Below, one piece after another: positions 35,601-48,800 of a DNA stretch of 64,000 bases. Positions within the stretch are counted from its first letter, which is position 1. Each line of letters begins with the position of its first letter. Position numbers and translations under genes: made by a program. The stretch is from contig JAGGNK010008781.1 in assembly GCA_017590115.1 (NCBI GenBank), positions 5,869,371-5,933,370 on the forward strand, given 5' to 3'. This DNA comes from Montifringilla adamsi. Lineage: Eukaryota; Chordata; Aves; Passeriformes; Passeridae. The notes beneath the pieces are model-generated. The model saw only the letters and a list, made by a program, of their open reading frames with translations, was not told where the DNA came from and ran no database searches.

Positions 35601-38600
35601 ATAACACACAGAACCCCAAACACAAACAAACAAAAGCAGCGATTTGTTTATGAGTGCTCTTTTCACAGGAACACCAGCCTGGGAGCGAGCACTGCCTTCC
35701 TCAGCCACAGCACACATGCTCCAAACACTGTCTACAGGCTCCTGTGCCACTTGTAAATTATCTCTTGCATAGAACCAGCTCTGGAGGCCCCTTAGAAGGC
35801 AGCAGCACATTCCAAGCCTTGTGGCAAAGATGATTCACAGCAAAAATGCTGAATAAAAATGCATCATCTCCCATCAGGTCACAACCTGCTCTCTACAGAG
35901 AAGAAATGGAAAGATCCACTGGTCCCCTTCCATCCCCAGCATCACTGAGCAGCATCTGAATAACTCAGAGAAAAGTTAATTGTGGCCAGGGTGAATCTGA
36001 TTACCTTAATTAGATTCAAGCCTTCTGGAGGGAGGCTTTGTCTTCTCTTTTAGAAAGAGCAGTGATGTTTATCTGGAGGAACTAAAACATACCAGGGATC
36101 CTGCAGAGAGGCTCATGGTGCTCCACTGTGAGACGGAGTCACAGGGAAAACACAAGAAAACAGCTCCAGAGCTGATCTTGGCCACTTCAGGTCTCCACTG
36201 AGCACCTGCTTGAATTTTACAGAGGGGTCTTTCCCCTTGCAAACACCTCAATGCACTGCAGAAAAAAAAGGACTCCCTCTTCTTTCACTCTGCTTCACCC
36301 ATCTCCAGCCATGGGAAAACCATGCAATATCAGTAACTTTGAGTTTAAATCCATCTTTTAGCTTCAGTGTCTCTCTCATAGCTCTCATTCACATCTTTGC
36401 AAGGCTTTGGTTGGTGCATGAAGCCATTCTGCAGCAGTGCTTTGCACACAAATATGAGGCACACGTCTCAGACCTGCATTGGAAACATGCTCATGCTCCA
36501 TCTGGACATGTTTGTGTGTGTCAGATTTGTCATCTGCCTGGGAAAGGGTGAGTTTGTGAGATCCTGCACCCCAGTGGAGGCTGCCTTGGAACAAGAGCAG
36601 GCTCAGGCTTACACCAGTATTTCCTCTTCTCCAACAATAAGGACAACTCAGAAGGAATCTGAGAACACAGTGAATTGCATGCATTGCTTAGGGTCTCTTG
36701 TAATATCACAGATTATTATCCCTCCATATTTGTTAGAGGAGTTTGGAAGAAAGAGGAAGAATTGCTGGAAATTGGCTTTTAAATCTGGCTTCCCCTGAGA
36801 AAGATGGTCATGCTCTGAGGTTTGTGGTATTACTTGATAAGCAGTGATTAAAACAGTAATCCCAAATTGTAATCAAAAAGCAGGCAAGGCTCTGAAATTA
36901 CTTTTTACTAAGCTTTTTTCCCCTTTCAAAGACAGCTCTGTATGGCAAAAGATAATAAAACACCACAGACGCTGTTCCAATTTCATTTAGAAATATTTGA
37001 GCCATTAATTTATAGTTTGGAAAGGTTTTTCCTCTTGTCTTAAAATCCACCGCAAAAATAGGTCTATAATCTAGGAGAAAGAAAGAAAAACTCTTTCCTG
37101 TGGCTATATTGCTCTTGAATACCTGATATATTTATATGCCATCACAGTATGAAGCAGAGAAAAGGTTTCCCCTTACCCAGTGAAATGCTCAAGTCAGCCT
37201 TCCCCAAGCTTTCCCAGGCAACAAAATGTCAATGTGTGATTGTCAGCAAGAGCCTCTCCTAATTGATATGGCTTTGAGATTTCTGAAATACAAAGCTCCT
37301 GGCTTGATTTCATGAGAATTCAGTGCTCTGACTTCAGGGTTGATGTCTGCAGGTTCACAGGAGGAGACCCAGAGTGGTTGTGTTCAATAACTTCTCCTCC
37401 AGCCCACTCAGCCAGAGCTGCGTGCTCACCTTTCCCTCATCAGGTGAAAAGCACAAGCAATAGCTCATGACAGTTTGATTTTCCACACAGCAAATGGCCA
37501 AACTAGCAACCAGTTTGTTTTAAAACAATGATGTTGCCAGAGAAAAAAATAGTAGCACACGTGCTTTTTAAAATTTCAGACGTAAGTACAAAGCTTTCAT
37601 TAAGCTGGAAAATTTTCCATAGTTATGTGCAATGATTTGTGATTTTTTCCCCTTTGTGCTGATTTTGCAAGAGAACAGAAATAAAATTCATCAGGCTGTA
37701 AAAATCAATAGTGATGCTTTGTCCTGTGTAATAGAAAAACTGCAGAAGTTTATCAAGCTGAACAGCAGAATTCACAAAGGAGTGCAGGTCATATCGGAGG
37801 GAGGAACTCAGCCTGCTGCCTGTGTGTCCCAGTCTAACCCCACACTCCAGTCTTAGTCTTTATTAGGGACAAAATAAAGACACTACAAGGTATTGCCTTT
37901 TTCCAAACATGCCCTTATAGCTCTGCAACCACATTAATTTATTTTAGAAACAACTTAGAGGTTTCTGCTTTGTAAATGCCACTCATGGGCTACCCTGAAA
38001 CACAACTCACACCATTCCAGGTCTCACATTTCCCCCAAAGATCAGTCAAGTGTTTTTTTAACCATACCTCTCCACAATATAGTTTTCAGCCTGACATTTC
38101 CCCACTGCACATTTCCTAAAGCCAGCTGAGGAATCCTGAGGAAACAGGATCAGCTGCTCCAGCTGCTCTGTGGACATGGATCAGCCTGAGCCTGAGGATG
38201 AAGTGGGAAACTTCCCCAGGCACCTCCCCATCCTGAGTGCCTTTGGAAAAATGTGGAAAGAAAATCAGCAAACTTGTGTGTGTTGATTATCCAGTCACAT
38301 TCCTGACACTAATGTTTTACAGAACTTGGTGGAAGCAAAGCTATAACACAAACTTCTAAAAACCAAATTTTCTCAGTGATAAATGCTTCCCTTCTGTTCC
38401 ATTTAACAGCTGGATAGTGAAGATGAAGACAAAGCACACGTTTTATCTGTGGATTAAATTAAACCCTGGATTACAAATTGTAATTGAACATAATTATTTC
38501 AATAGTAGAAAAATTTAAGGTTGCCCTCATGAGGCAGAATTTGCCCCACAGAGCAGCATTAACATGATCAAAATGGTTATTTTCTACTAACACACATTCT

Positions 38601-39402
38601 GCTACTCCTTTTTCAAGCAGCTAGCAAAACATCCTCCATTTCTTGTGGAGGAACAAAAAATCCCAAGGTACCTTTATGTTTTATGCTACTCTGTAAAACC
38701 AGCAAAGTGTAAACTCCATAAAATGGCTTTTAATCTAGCACAAGTTTACTTTATACTGTGTGATACAATCATCTAAAATAAATGCTGTGGGTTAAATTTG
38801 GAAAACAGAAGATGAAACCTAAAAACCTTCTCCCTTTTAATGTCTGAAGAACAAACCCCAGCTGCCTTTCATAATCAGAAGACTTCAAACCAACAGAATA
38901 TTCTATCAGCAGTGCTGCTCAGGTTTGCTTTTTTCCCCACAGAAGTAAAAATCCTACTTTTCCTTGGCTACAAGAGTTCTACTGCTCATATCACCAGGGC
39001 AAACAAGATCTGACTGACAGAAAAATAGTTCTGTGCAGGATACAGAATCTGTGATAAATGCAAATGTCCTTTTATTACTTTATCACTCAATCTCATGATC
39101 TTACACTTGTGTAATTGAAATAAACAATGTAAAAATTGAATTAAAAATATATGAGTAGGACTCTGCCAGAAATCATAAAAGTCAGGGCTACATCCAGGAG
39201 GAAATTTATTTTTGAGCACTGAGTTCATGTCCTTTAGAGACAAAAATAGGTACTCTGGACAACAGACAGAAGTTGCTAAGCAGGCATCAGGTTTGCTGTA
39301 AGGACAGACCCTGAACATGTCTAAAGTCATCAGCTCCCAGAATATGGAAAATCACTAGTGAGCAGTATCTCAAAAACCCTAAAAACCCACCTAAAATCAC
39401 TA
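32631..39402. other. Intergenic, no gene seen
   Basis: Mostly AT-rich, with a possible MIR trace at 32785-32850 and a small CpG group at about 33926-33944. The repeat-poor part 36820-37330 is rich in A/T motifs but otherwise unremarkable. None of the open frames, including the plus-strand one at 33552-34037, resembles a known protein. Confidence 0.5.
32785..32850 (+). repeat. Possible ancient MIR-type SINE core
   Basis: TGTGACCTTGACCAGGTCAC followed by TGTACCTCAGTT and CACC resembles the MIR core (tgtgaccttgggcaagtcac ... cctcagtttcc). It is the best MIR-like match in the window, but short. Confidence 0.45.
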
Positions 39403-39440
39403 GGTTGTTTTTTGATTTTTTTTGTTTTTTTTTTTTTTAA
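39403..39440. repeat. T-rich simple sequence
   Basis: T-runs interrupted by single G and A bases, ending in a pure run of about 15 T. No flanking retroposed sequence is recognisable. Confidence 0.85.
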
Positions 39441-42400
39441 GTATGGCATGGGTCAAAATGTCAGCATATTAAATGGGATGTCATAAAAGTGAAAGTACTC
39501 GAAGGCAAAATTGACTCAGTAACATTCGTATTACAAATAGCAAGAAGCATCTGACTCATCAGAAGATGATTTCATCCAGCCTTTTCAGAAGGATAGGCAT
39601 GAATGTATTCAGCATCGCTCAGGATGATTTGAGATGCTATGGGAACACTCAGAGCCCCAAAGATCAAGGGGAGCCCACTTTTCTGGGCAGTAAGGGACTC
39701 CAGAGTAAGGGAGGCAGGTGAGTGATTACAGATCCAGGAGAGAGTGGGAAGCTGGTTCAGCATGAAGGGCAGTGCAGCACTTTTAGTGACAGTGGCTGCA
39801 GTACATCCTGCTGAAGTGCAAGGGAGCAGTGATTTGGGAATAGGAGAGGGATGGCAGCAGGAGAAAATCTGATTATCACAGTGGAGGGGCCTGGTTTGAT
39901 GGGCTGCAGGAGAGGAAGCTCTCCCTCATGTGTAACGGAGGCAAAATAACAAAAGAAGAAGATAACTCCATTCCAGACATCAACAGGACTAAGACTGCCT
40001 CTAGGACAAAAACAGGATCACAAAAGGCAGAATGAAACCTGAGAACAGGGAATGCCCAGAAGAGAATCTTGTTTTTGCAGAGAATGAAACTAAACCTGAG
40101 ACACACTGGATAAGAGGACAAACCAACAGGGAGGCTGAAAAACACAATAAGGAATGCTGTGAAGCCTTCAGCTTCCTTGACCCACAAGGCACTGATAGAA
40201 AATTCTTGGGTTAACCTTTTTGTTTCTGGGATTTTTGGGGTTATTGCTTATATAACTTTGTTTCCATTGCAATAAATATAGCAATATACTAATAATTATA
40301 ATGCAGGATGGGCATTCCTGCCTGATGTTTGTAAGGCATCTCCAGATGGGAATAGAAACTGTAATGTACCCACACACCATCCAGACCCATACACACACCA
40401 TACATAAACCTGGATATGGGTCAGGTTGTGTCATTAATCTGCTATGCTTTTAGTATCCTTCACAACAGGATTTTACTGCACTAAAGACTTACAGAGCAAA
40501 GCAAGAGCTCCAGCCATGTTATCAGACTAAAAAGTGGTGGATCACAAGGAATAAAGCAAGGTGTTACTGGCTGACATAAAAAGTAAGCAAAAATGAACTC
40601 TGGCTGTGCTCGGTTTTTGTTGGCATCACAGAGGAAGACAGTTTGAAGATTTGAAAGAAATGAACGGTAAAGCTCTATGGACTTTTAACAGAAAGCTTTT
40701 CTAATTCATCTCAGAAATCCCAGCTCCTGCTTCCCTGCACATCTCCCCTCAGACCTGCTGTAAGTGCAGATCTATAAATACACAGATCTATGCAGAACAC
40801 AGGTGTGTGTCCCACTTCTGCCTCTCCCTGTACACATGTGAATTGGGATCATGATTTGCAAAAAGAGGAAATTCTCACTCTATATTCAAAAGGTAAATAA
40901 TGACTCTGACCTACTGTTCTGACCCAAGACAGTGCAGGCTGTCCTTTATCCATCACTTACTCTCACAGCATACAGAGCAGTACAACCCAGGGAGTAAATT
41001 AATCATTTTCTCTTTCTGCAGTGTACAGGATATGGACTGCTCCACTGAGTGACTACTTCTTTATAAGATAAGGTTAATCAATAAAGATAATTAGACACTG
41101 CTGGTTAATACATCCACATCACTGGAAAAAACCCCACATTACATCCTGGCATTCCCTGCTGAAATACAAACAAACACTGGAACAAATCCAACTGGTATAA
41201 AAATGACCTAACTGTATGGCACTGAAAAACTCAGATTAAAAACACTGTGTGGTTCACTCCAACCTGAACATTCCTGAATCTCAGAGGAAATCACATCCTG
41301 CCTTATCTCCCACAGTCTGAGCCACGAGGTTAAACCTCTGTGTTCCGCTGAAGCCTTCCTGATTTTAGTGGATCTTTGAGCAATTTGTAGCAAGTGTCAA
41401 TTTGTCAAACCCCTAGAGCTGGTATTTGGCATCTGGGCAAAAACAGCTGAGAGAAAACCCAGCTCTGTTTTGGGCACAAGGGATCAGCCACAAAAAAAAA
41501 AATAATAATTCACCCTTTTAAGACTGACCCTTTTTTATTGTTTCTGTGGCATCTCTGCACAGCAATTATAAAACCAAAGTCTGATTAACCTCACTGTAAG
41601 CCGATAACCTCTGCCTGCTCAGGCTTCTTTTGATGCAAAGAGAGACTGAAGGATGGGCAGTTTGTCCAGGGCACAAAGGGGTGCTGAGTGCCCACACTGC
41701 TCCCTTGGAGAGGTCCTTCTTTGCCATTGCACCTGTGGCACCTACAGCTTTTACTTGTAATTCCTGTGAGCCACACAGTCCATCCCAGATCACTGCTCAG
41801 CTCTGAACAGGGGGGGCAAGATAAACCTCTCCAGCTACCAAGGAGAAATCTATAGCCATGGACAACCAGCAGATCATCGGGCTAATCTCCTCTTGTCCCA
41901 CTTTAACTGAAGCTTTTAGCAAACAAATATTGATCCATTGTTCCACAGCCACAAATCCTCAAGTAATTCCCAGTCAAAAGCAGTGCTTCTTTTTGTCAGG
42001 GAAGCTGTCTTTTAACCAAAAGAGAGGAAAAAAAAATCAAATAAAATCTTCTTTAAGATTTTTTAAGACCAGCAGTCCCAGATATTTTGCTCCTGCCCAC
42101 AGACCAAGAAGTCTCACTAAGTCACACAATCCTGTTTTGCTTCCACTTCCCCTGCTTAACATTTCATCCCCAAGTAGAATTTGTGCATAGTTTTACTTTT
42201 TTTATAGCTGTGCTATTGAGTGCCCTCTGCTTTTCTTGCTCACATTTCACCTTTTCACTGGCACTGCACCTGAAGCCTTCCCTAGCTTACTCTCCTGTCT
42301 GTAGAGTTTTCCCCTTTCTCGATTTCAGAATGAAGGTGACAGTGCCATCTGAGATGTCACCCTCTTATTTTTGCAGGTCCCAATACACAGCCACATGCAG

Positions 42401-42492
42401 CAGTGGCTGCTCAGGGATCCAGGGATGCTTTGCCATTGCCTAATCTAAAATATCCAAGTTTATTTTTTTCAGAAATAAGAGATGGCAGCAGC
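39441..42492. other. Intergenic, no gene seen
   Basis: No gene supported. The part at 40205-40300 (GCTTATATAACTTTG, then an AATAAA at 40271-40276) has an LTR-like texture, but I cannot assign it to a family. A short CA-rich stretch lies at about 40368-40405. Confidence 0.45.
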
Positions 42493-42572
42493 TTTAATGA
42501 AAGTGGGGAAGAAACAACAACAAAAACAACATTTTAATGAAAGTGGGGAAGAAACAACAACAAAAACAACAT
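42493..42572. repeat. 40-bp tandem duplication (two copies)
   Basis: A 40-base unit beginning TTTAATGAAAGTGGGGAAG and ending ACAAAAACAACAT occurs at 42493-42532 and 42533-42572. The copies appear identical, so the duplication is recent. Confidence 0.95.
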
Positions 42573-42717
42573 AAACCCAGCAGGAGCCCTGGCTGAGAAA
42601 GCTGTTGCAGAGAATGAGTATTTTGCTTTTCCTCTTTAGGAATGATAATAGTTCCTTTCTTACCAGCACATCTCAGCATGTCCACACTGGTGTTGTTTTC
42701 ACCTAAGTGGTTGAAAT

Positions 42718-42860
42718 TAAAAAAAAACAAAAAAAAAAACAAAAAAAAAAAAGAAAACCCCAACGAAATAAAACCAAACAAACAAAACCACAAACAAACA
42801 AAAACCAAAACAAACTCAATCAGAAAAAAAAAAAAAAAACACCAAAAAAACCAAAAAACA
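42718..42860. repeat. Long A-rich / (AAAC)n-like low-complexity tract
   Basis: About 140 bases composed almost only of A with scattered C, including AAAAC, AAACAAAC and a pure run of about 17 A. On the plus strand it reads as a Lys/Asn/Gln-rich open frame, which is an artefact of composition. It lies about 145 bases from the 40-bp duplication whose unit is also CAA-rich. Confidence 0.9.
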
Positions 42861-45800
42861 AGTGTGTTATGCTGGAGATGGAATTACATAACATTGTAAG
42901 ATGATGACCACAACCCAGAGGAAACATTCACAGAACTGGCTGTACCAGTCTGAAATGATGGGGAGGAATCAAGCCCAAGCTGGCCACCAGGCCCTTCTGA
43001 TGGAACCCACAGTGAGATGCTCCACAGCAGTAAATGGTGTCAGTGATTTCACCAGTGGTGCTCTGGTTCAATGGGAAAGGGGCTGAAGAAGCAGACTGGA
43101 CAGTGCCTAGAATTTATCATCACAAAGCAGCACAAGCAGCAGGCAAGGGAGGTGGGAGATGAGCCCCATGCCTCTATCTTATTAAACAGAAGAAAATTTT
43201 GGCTAAGAAAAAGACATTTCAATGTTCTCATAGCTCCAAAGATCTCTATTGCCTTTTGAAATTTAACTTGTGTTAGTTAGCAAGTGGATCTCTCATGAAA
43301 AATTACAGCTCTTCAAACTGGGGCTGTGGGTGACACTACTGCCTGCATTGCAAAAAGGGAAAGCAGATGATCACCACTGATCCTGAAGAAAATTAGGTTT
43401 TTTTCTCAGATAAGCAAACTTTTTAAGTCCAGAAGAATAAGAAGGGAAATGCTCAGCTCTGCCATTTTTAGGTTTGAATTTTTTTTTCTCTTATTCAACT
43501 CTGAGGTCAGAGGCAATTTCACTATAATCAAAATCCCAGATCTACTAAAGCTTATTCCAAATCCTCATGTCGCCCAGTTTAATTGTTTTCATTATCTTTG
43601 GAGTTTTATTATTTTAATTATCTGTGTGCTTTTATTATCCTAAATATTGATCTTTCCTTCTAATTAAGCCTATAGTTAAGATAGGAATATATTGAATTCA
43701 TTTCAACAAATAAAGCAAACTTTTATCCTATTGGTGCCGTGATAGGAGATGGAATCCAACATCTGGAAAACTTCTAAACAGCTGAATTTTGTTTACAGGA
43801 TGTGAGAATCTGAATTTTAAGCCAGTTTCTAGCCAGAACCGAGGAGCAGAGCATTGGCAGCTCCCTGGCACAGCTGAGCTGCAGGGGGGAGCTCTGAAGG
43901 GAAGAAACTCCTGATCCACACCTGAGCTGAGCTTGGCAAGGCTCATCTCTCCTGGGCTACACTGGGTGTCACTGCAATGCCAAGGTTTGCCAAGCAAATC
44001 CTGCTTTTTGTGTCTTGCTGCAGTCTTTTGCTCCAGTGCTTAGGAAGTTATCATGACATGTCATATTTCATTTGGAAAAATCTATTTTGCATGGTTCCTT
44101 CTGCAATTTGCATGTGCTTTGCTTGCTCCTCACAGCATCTCATGTGTAACAGGCACTTGTAGTAAAGGAAGAAAATACATAGTATGATTTTCTGTTCAAA
44201 TTTGGTTTTATTCCTGCTGAGCCAAGGCTTTGATGCTAGACAGCAGTGGAAGGAACGCCTGAACTCACAGCATTTTAATTTTTTTGTTTTGAAAGATTTA
44301 CAAAATGCATTAAAGTAGTGTATAAATACAGAGTATTAACAATTCTGTGGCAAATAAATTATTAGCTCTTTATGTTGTATGATAATATTTTTCTCTTGCA
44401 TTTTCTTCACAAAGGGACTCCTGTTAAATATTCATGCAATAAAAGATAAAGATGGTGATGCTACAGAGCAAACAATTAGGCTTTCCTAACAAATTCCTCC
44501 AGTAAATTAAACAACATGTTCCTGAATTTTGAAATCCTTCTCCACTAATTATTTCAAGCTGTATTCCAGGATTGCATCTAGCTTTTATTATACTGTTTGC
44601 ATGGAATTATGTAGGAAAAAAAAAAAAAAAACAACAGAACTCAGGATAATAATCTTTATCCTAGAGTAGGTATAGGAATACTGAAAATAGTCCAAATAAG
44701 CATAGAGGCCCCTGTGTCTCATCTTCTAATGCACAGATGGATTTTGGATAAAGCCATGTAGGCCTTCAGCAGAAATAAAAAGTCCTGATCAAGTATTTCC
44801 ATCCCAGGGCAGGGGGAACAAAAGATGGGTCTTGTGCAACTGCCTGAATAAGCAATGACAGTGTGAGACATTGCACCAAAGGAAGCAACTCCATCCTTAC
44901 AGCAGAAATTGGTGATTATTTTTACACTCCTCAGGTTTTCTAGTTAGCAAGAAGCAGCCCTGGCCCAGCTGTGCAGCAGGACAGCCTTTGCTGCGTATAT
45001 AGGGCACAGAGAAGTGCAGAGCTGCATTCTTGTTCCTAAAGTAGGACACGCTACAAACTCTTATTAATAACACAGCCCATAAAATTGTGACAGTCCCAGT
45101 GATGTGATTTGTAAGGAATGCAGAAATCCCTTAGTCAGAGGTGGACAAGGATCCAGTATCAAGATGAGTTCTGCTGACAAAACATTATCATTGTACCTGA
45201 AGAAGTAAAATTGGTCATTGAGTTCCAGAGGAGGCACATTCCAAGTACTTCTGCAAGAGCTAGACAAATTTCTGACTTTAATTCCAGGGCACGTCTCAGG
45301 CAGTGGCCTGGCCAGACACCACCACTCTGCATTTTCTGTTCACACTCAGATTTCATCTGAGTGCACCCAAACTCCAGAATTGGAAATTCAGAGCAGCCTT
45401 CTGCCTTGTGGCAGCTTTATCACCTGCTGGAGCAGCTCAGTGCTGCCCATCTGACAGGACTGTCAATTCATTTTAAACTTGATTCTTAAAAGCAGATGCA
45501 CAGCTTCAAAACCTCCTGGTCTGTCACATATGGAGATGCCATCTGGTTTGTTACTGCCTCAGTGTGACCCAGTCACTCAGCTCTTTCCTTCAACATCTAC
45601 TAAATGCCAAGACAAAGTGAAGTTGGTGATAGAGGGGGGAGGAAATTCAGATTTACTTTTCATTCTGGCTTGACGAAGGGGGTGAACAAGCAATAGAGGT
45701 TTATTCTTAAGTACCACATAAAATTAAGAACTGCGTATGTAGGATAAGGGTAGCTGGACAGATAAATCACACAGTAACCAGCATGTTCCTTTATCTTCCA

Positions 45801-48800
45801 TTATTAAGAAGTCTGAAGTGCTTATTCTCTCCTGAGGCCAGCTGTGCAAAGCTGATGGTTCTCCAGGAACAAGGAAAGCATATTTACTTGCCACCCTGGT
45901 TTCTTCTTCAGTTTTGTTCGGCACCAGAATGCTACAGGTAAATGAAAATAACCTGCTGAAACATTCTATCCATTCAGATAAATAAAGCGTTCAAGCTTTA
46001 GACTGACCTTGAAACACACAGCCAGAACCTGGACATTTAAAAGTTCAGGCACAATGAATATGTTTTTCTTGAACAGTGAATTGGAGAAACATGATTGAGA
46101 CATGAAGCCATTGTTAAAACTGACAGAGAAAAGTCCTGTCAATCAGGATCCTAAGGGGAAAAAAAAAAAGTCCTATGGGTGCTTGAAAACTTGATGCTTA
46201 GCTACCCATTAGATTAGGAAGGATGGTAGAATCATTTCCATGGCTCACACTATTTATAGACTGTGCCGATCATCCCTAAAATGCCAGCAAAAAAACCCCA
46301 AAAAAAACCCAAAAAGCAAACTCAGAAGAGCCTTCTCACAGCAAAGAAAAGGAAGAGAAGATCTAATTTAAAATCCTGGATATCGCCAGCCAATTAACAG
46401 CTTCAGCACAGATGTGAGCTATCCTTCTCCCTGCTCCACATCTTGTCAGTCATGCACAGGTAATGCTCACTTCATCCTTAGTTTATCTCTTTTCTCAGCT
46501 TTTCAGGACAGTGGCCATGGTAATAAATGGCCCTGTTGCTCCCACAATACAAATGGAAGCCAGCACTTGCTACTGTACATGGAACAAGAGGAAATATAAA
46601 ATGATTGTGAGGGGACATCAGGCAAAAGAACACTATTCAGACATTTTGAGGCCATCTTTAAGGCAAATCTTTATTCTGGATAAAGATATAGAGACTGGAA
46701 TAATGTATTTAGACCCCTCTATACCTGGTTATGGTCCAGGCCTTGTTCCACATCTTTGACAGAGCCTCTGAAAATAATCCAGTCCAGATGCAGCACTTTG
46801 AGTCATTGATATGAGCAAATAGTCATAACCTGTCAGGGCTTCCCAGATAGTGAAATGAAATATTAATAACAAACCTAAGATTTAATTCTTCTGATAAACC
46901 AAAGGATAACACAAAAGCCACACTGCTGCTGTCAAAAGAGCTTTGCTTTGAGAAACCTCTGGAGCTAAAACATGAGTCACATTGGCTTCCCACTTGCAGA
47001 AAGCATCCTGAGTGATTCAGCATCTGCTGAGATGTCACATCACCCTCCAGACATGTCACTGCTGGTGCTTCAGGAAAGGCATTCAAAGCAAACTCTTGTC
47101 TACACACCTGGAAGGCATTTTCTTCTATTTTGCTGTTACTAACACAGTTTAGACCAGATTAAAATATCTACTCCACATAGGCAAAGATCTTCTAAACTGC
47201 TCCCATGCTGCCCTCAGAATGTGTATTTGTCCAAAATTTCTGTTTCAGGATGTAACCTGGCTGAGGCTACAGACTACTGGAAATGGGGAAGCCAGCACTT
47301 CCTTTTGGAGCTTTTGAAACCCTGGACCTTTGCTCTGTGCAGTCAGGCTCAGCAGTACTACTGCTTCTGGCTCTGCTGTGGAATCAGTCAGGTGAACCTC
47401 CTCGAACACCTGGAGCCCTTTGCCATGCTCCCAGATGTGTGCCAGATGTGAACATCACCCCAGGAGCTGCAGCGCCCTCCCAGAACTGCTCCAGCCCCAC
47501 TGTATTTGTCACTAAAGGTGCCATGATATCAGAGCTAAGCCCACAAAGGTTAGATCCCACCAACACACAGCACACCAATTTGCATCCTTGCCCCCTGATT
47601 ACTCCTCTAACTGCTGAAAGAAAACTCCTATTGAGAAGAGTGGATACAAACCAGCACAGAGTTTAATGGTGAGAGCCACTTGGCAGTTTGTTAGCTTGGT
47701 CACCCAAAGACTTATCAAAATCTCAACAAGGAAATCTGATTGCAGCATGATTAATGCCAGTCGTTCACCATTCCTCCCCCACATGCTTCCCAGGATGATG
47801 TTTTCCACCCTGGCATCTATAATACAGTTAATGCTGTGTGGCTAAAGGCAGAAGCAGGAATGCACAGAGCCAGATGGGAGCAGAGGAATGCAGGGTGTAA
47901 GTTGTCTATGAAATGGAGATGATTATGGGCAGTGCAATTAGCAATCTGTGTATCTGCCTGCCTATCACTCCCCAGGTCAGAACACACTCATATTGTTTCA
48001 GTGCTGAGGAACATTCACTTGCCATTGCAAGAGGATATGGAGCAAAACCCTCCAAAAAAAAACCTTGCCCTGAAAACATTTATCAATTAGTGGCAGGCAG
48101 AAGAGAACCCCACCACATGGTGATGTCACTACAGTGAAGACTACAGCAAGAAACTGCCCCACACCTACATTCTGGTGAATATTTTTCCTCTCAGAGTTGA
48201 GGGTGCACAAACATCACAGTCACCTGCAGTGAAAAGATTCCTTTAATTCAAGCTCAAGTGAGGCAGTTGCAACACTGCACAGTTTGCCCCCTCTTATCTC
48301 AATCAGGTCCATTTCCAGCATTTCATTGTGCCCAAGAGCTGCTTTCTCTGCAAACAGGCAGAATTCTCACCTTCACTGAGCACAAATCCGTGACAATACC
48401 CAAATCAAAGAGGCTACAAAAGGGAAGATGGGAGGATTTGGTTCTTCTCGGCTGATGCTCCAAATTGATTTCAACGCCACTCAGAGAGCATTAGCTTGGG
48501 TCTGGCTTTGCAAAAAGGCTTGGACCTGCAAGTTCACGGCAAGAGCTGAAGTAATGATGGGATTGTTGACACCCCTGAAGGTGCTTTTCACAGGCACAAA
48601 AAACCCACAACAAGCCCCCCAAAAAACCAAACATAAAAACAAGCCAAAAAACCATCCAGCAGAGCTAAGGCAGGAAATGTGATAAAATCCTCCATATTGC
48701 CTTCTTCACTTATTTTTTCAATGTTCAGCTTTTCAGTGCACAAAAATCTCAGAGGAATGCTACTCCTTTTCTGTATCTCTTCTAAATGTGGCTTTTTTTT

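Noticed and set aside
40205..40300. Third LTR candidate (TATATAACTTTG followed by AATAAA)
   Set aside because: I could not define TG...CA ends or recall a family. Left as an untested possibility, not a feature.
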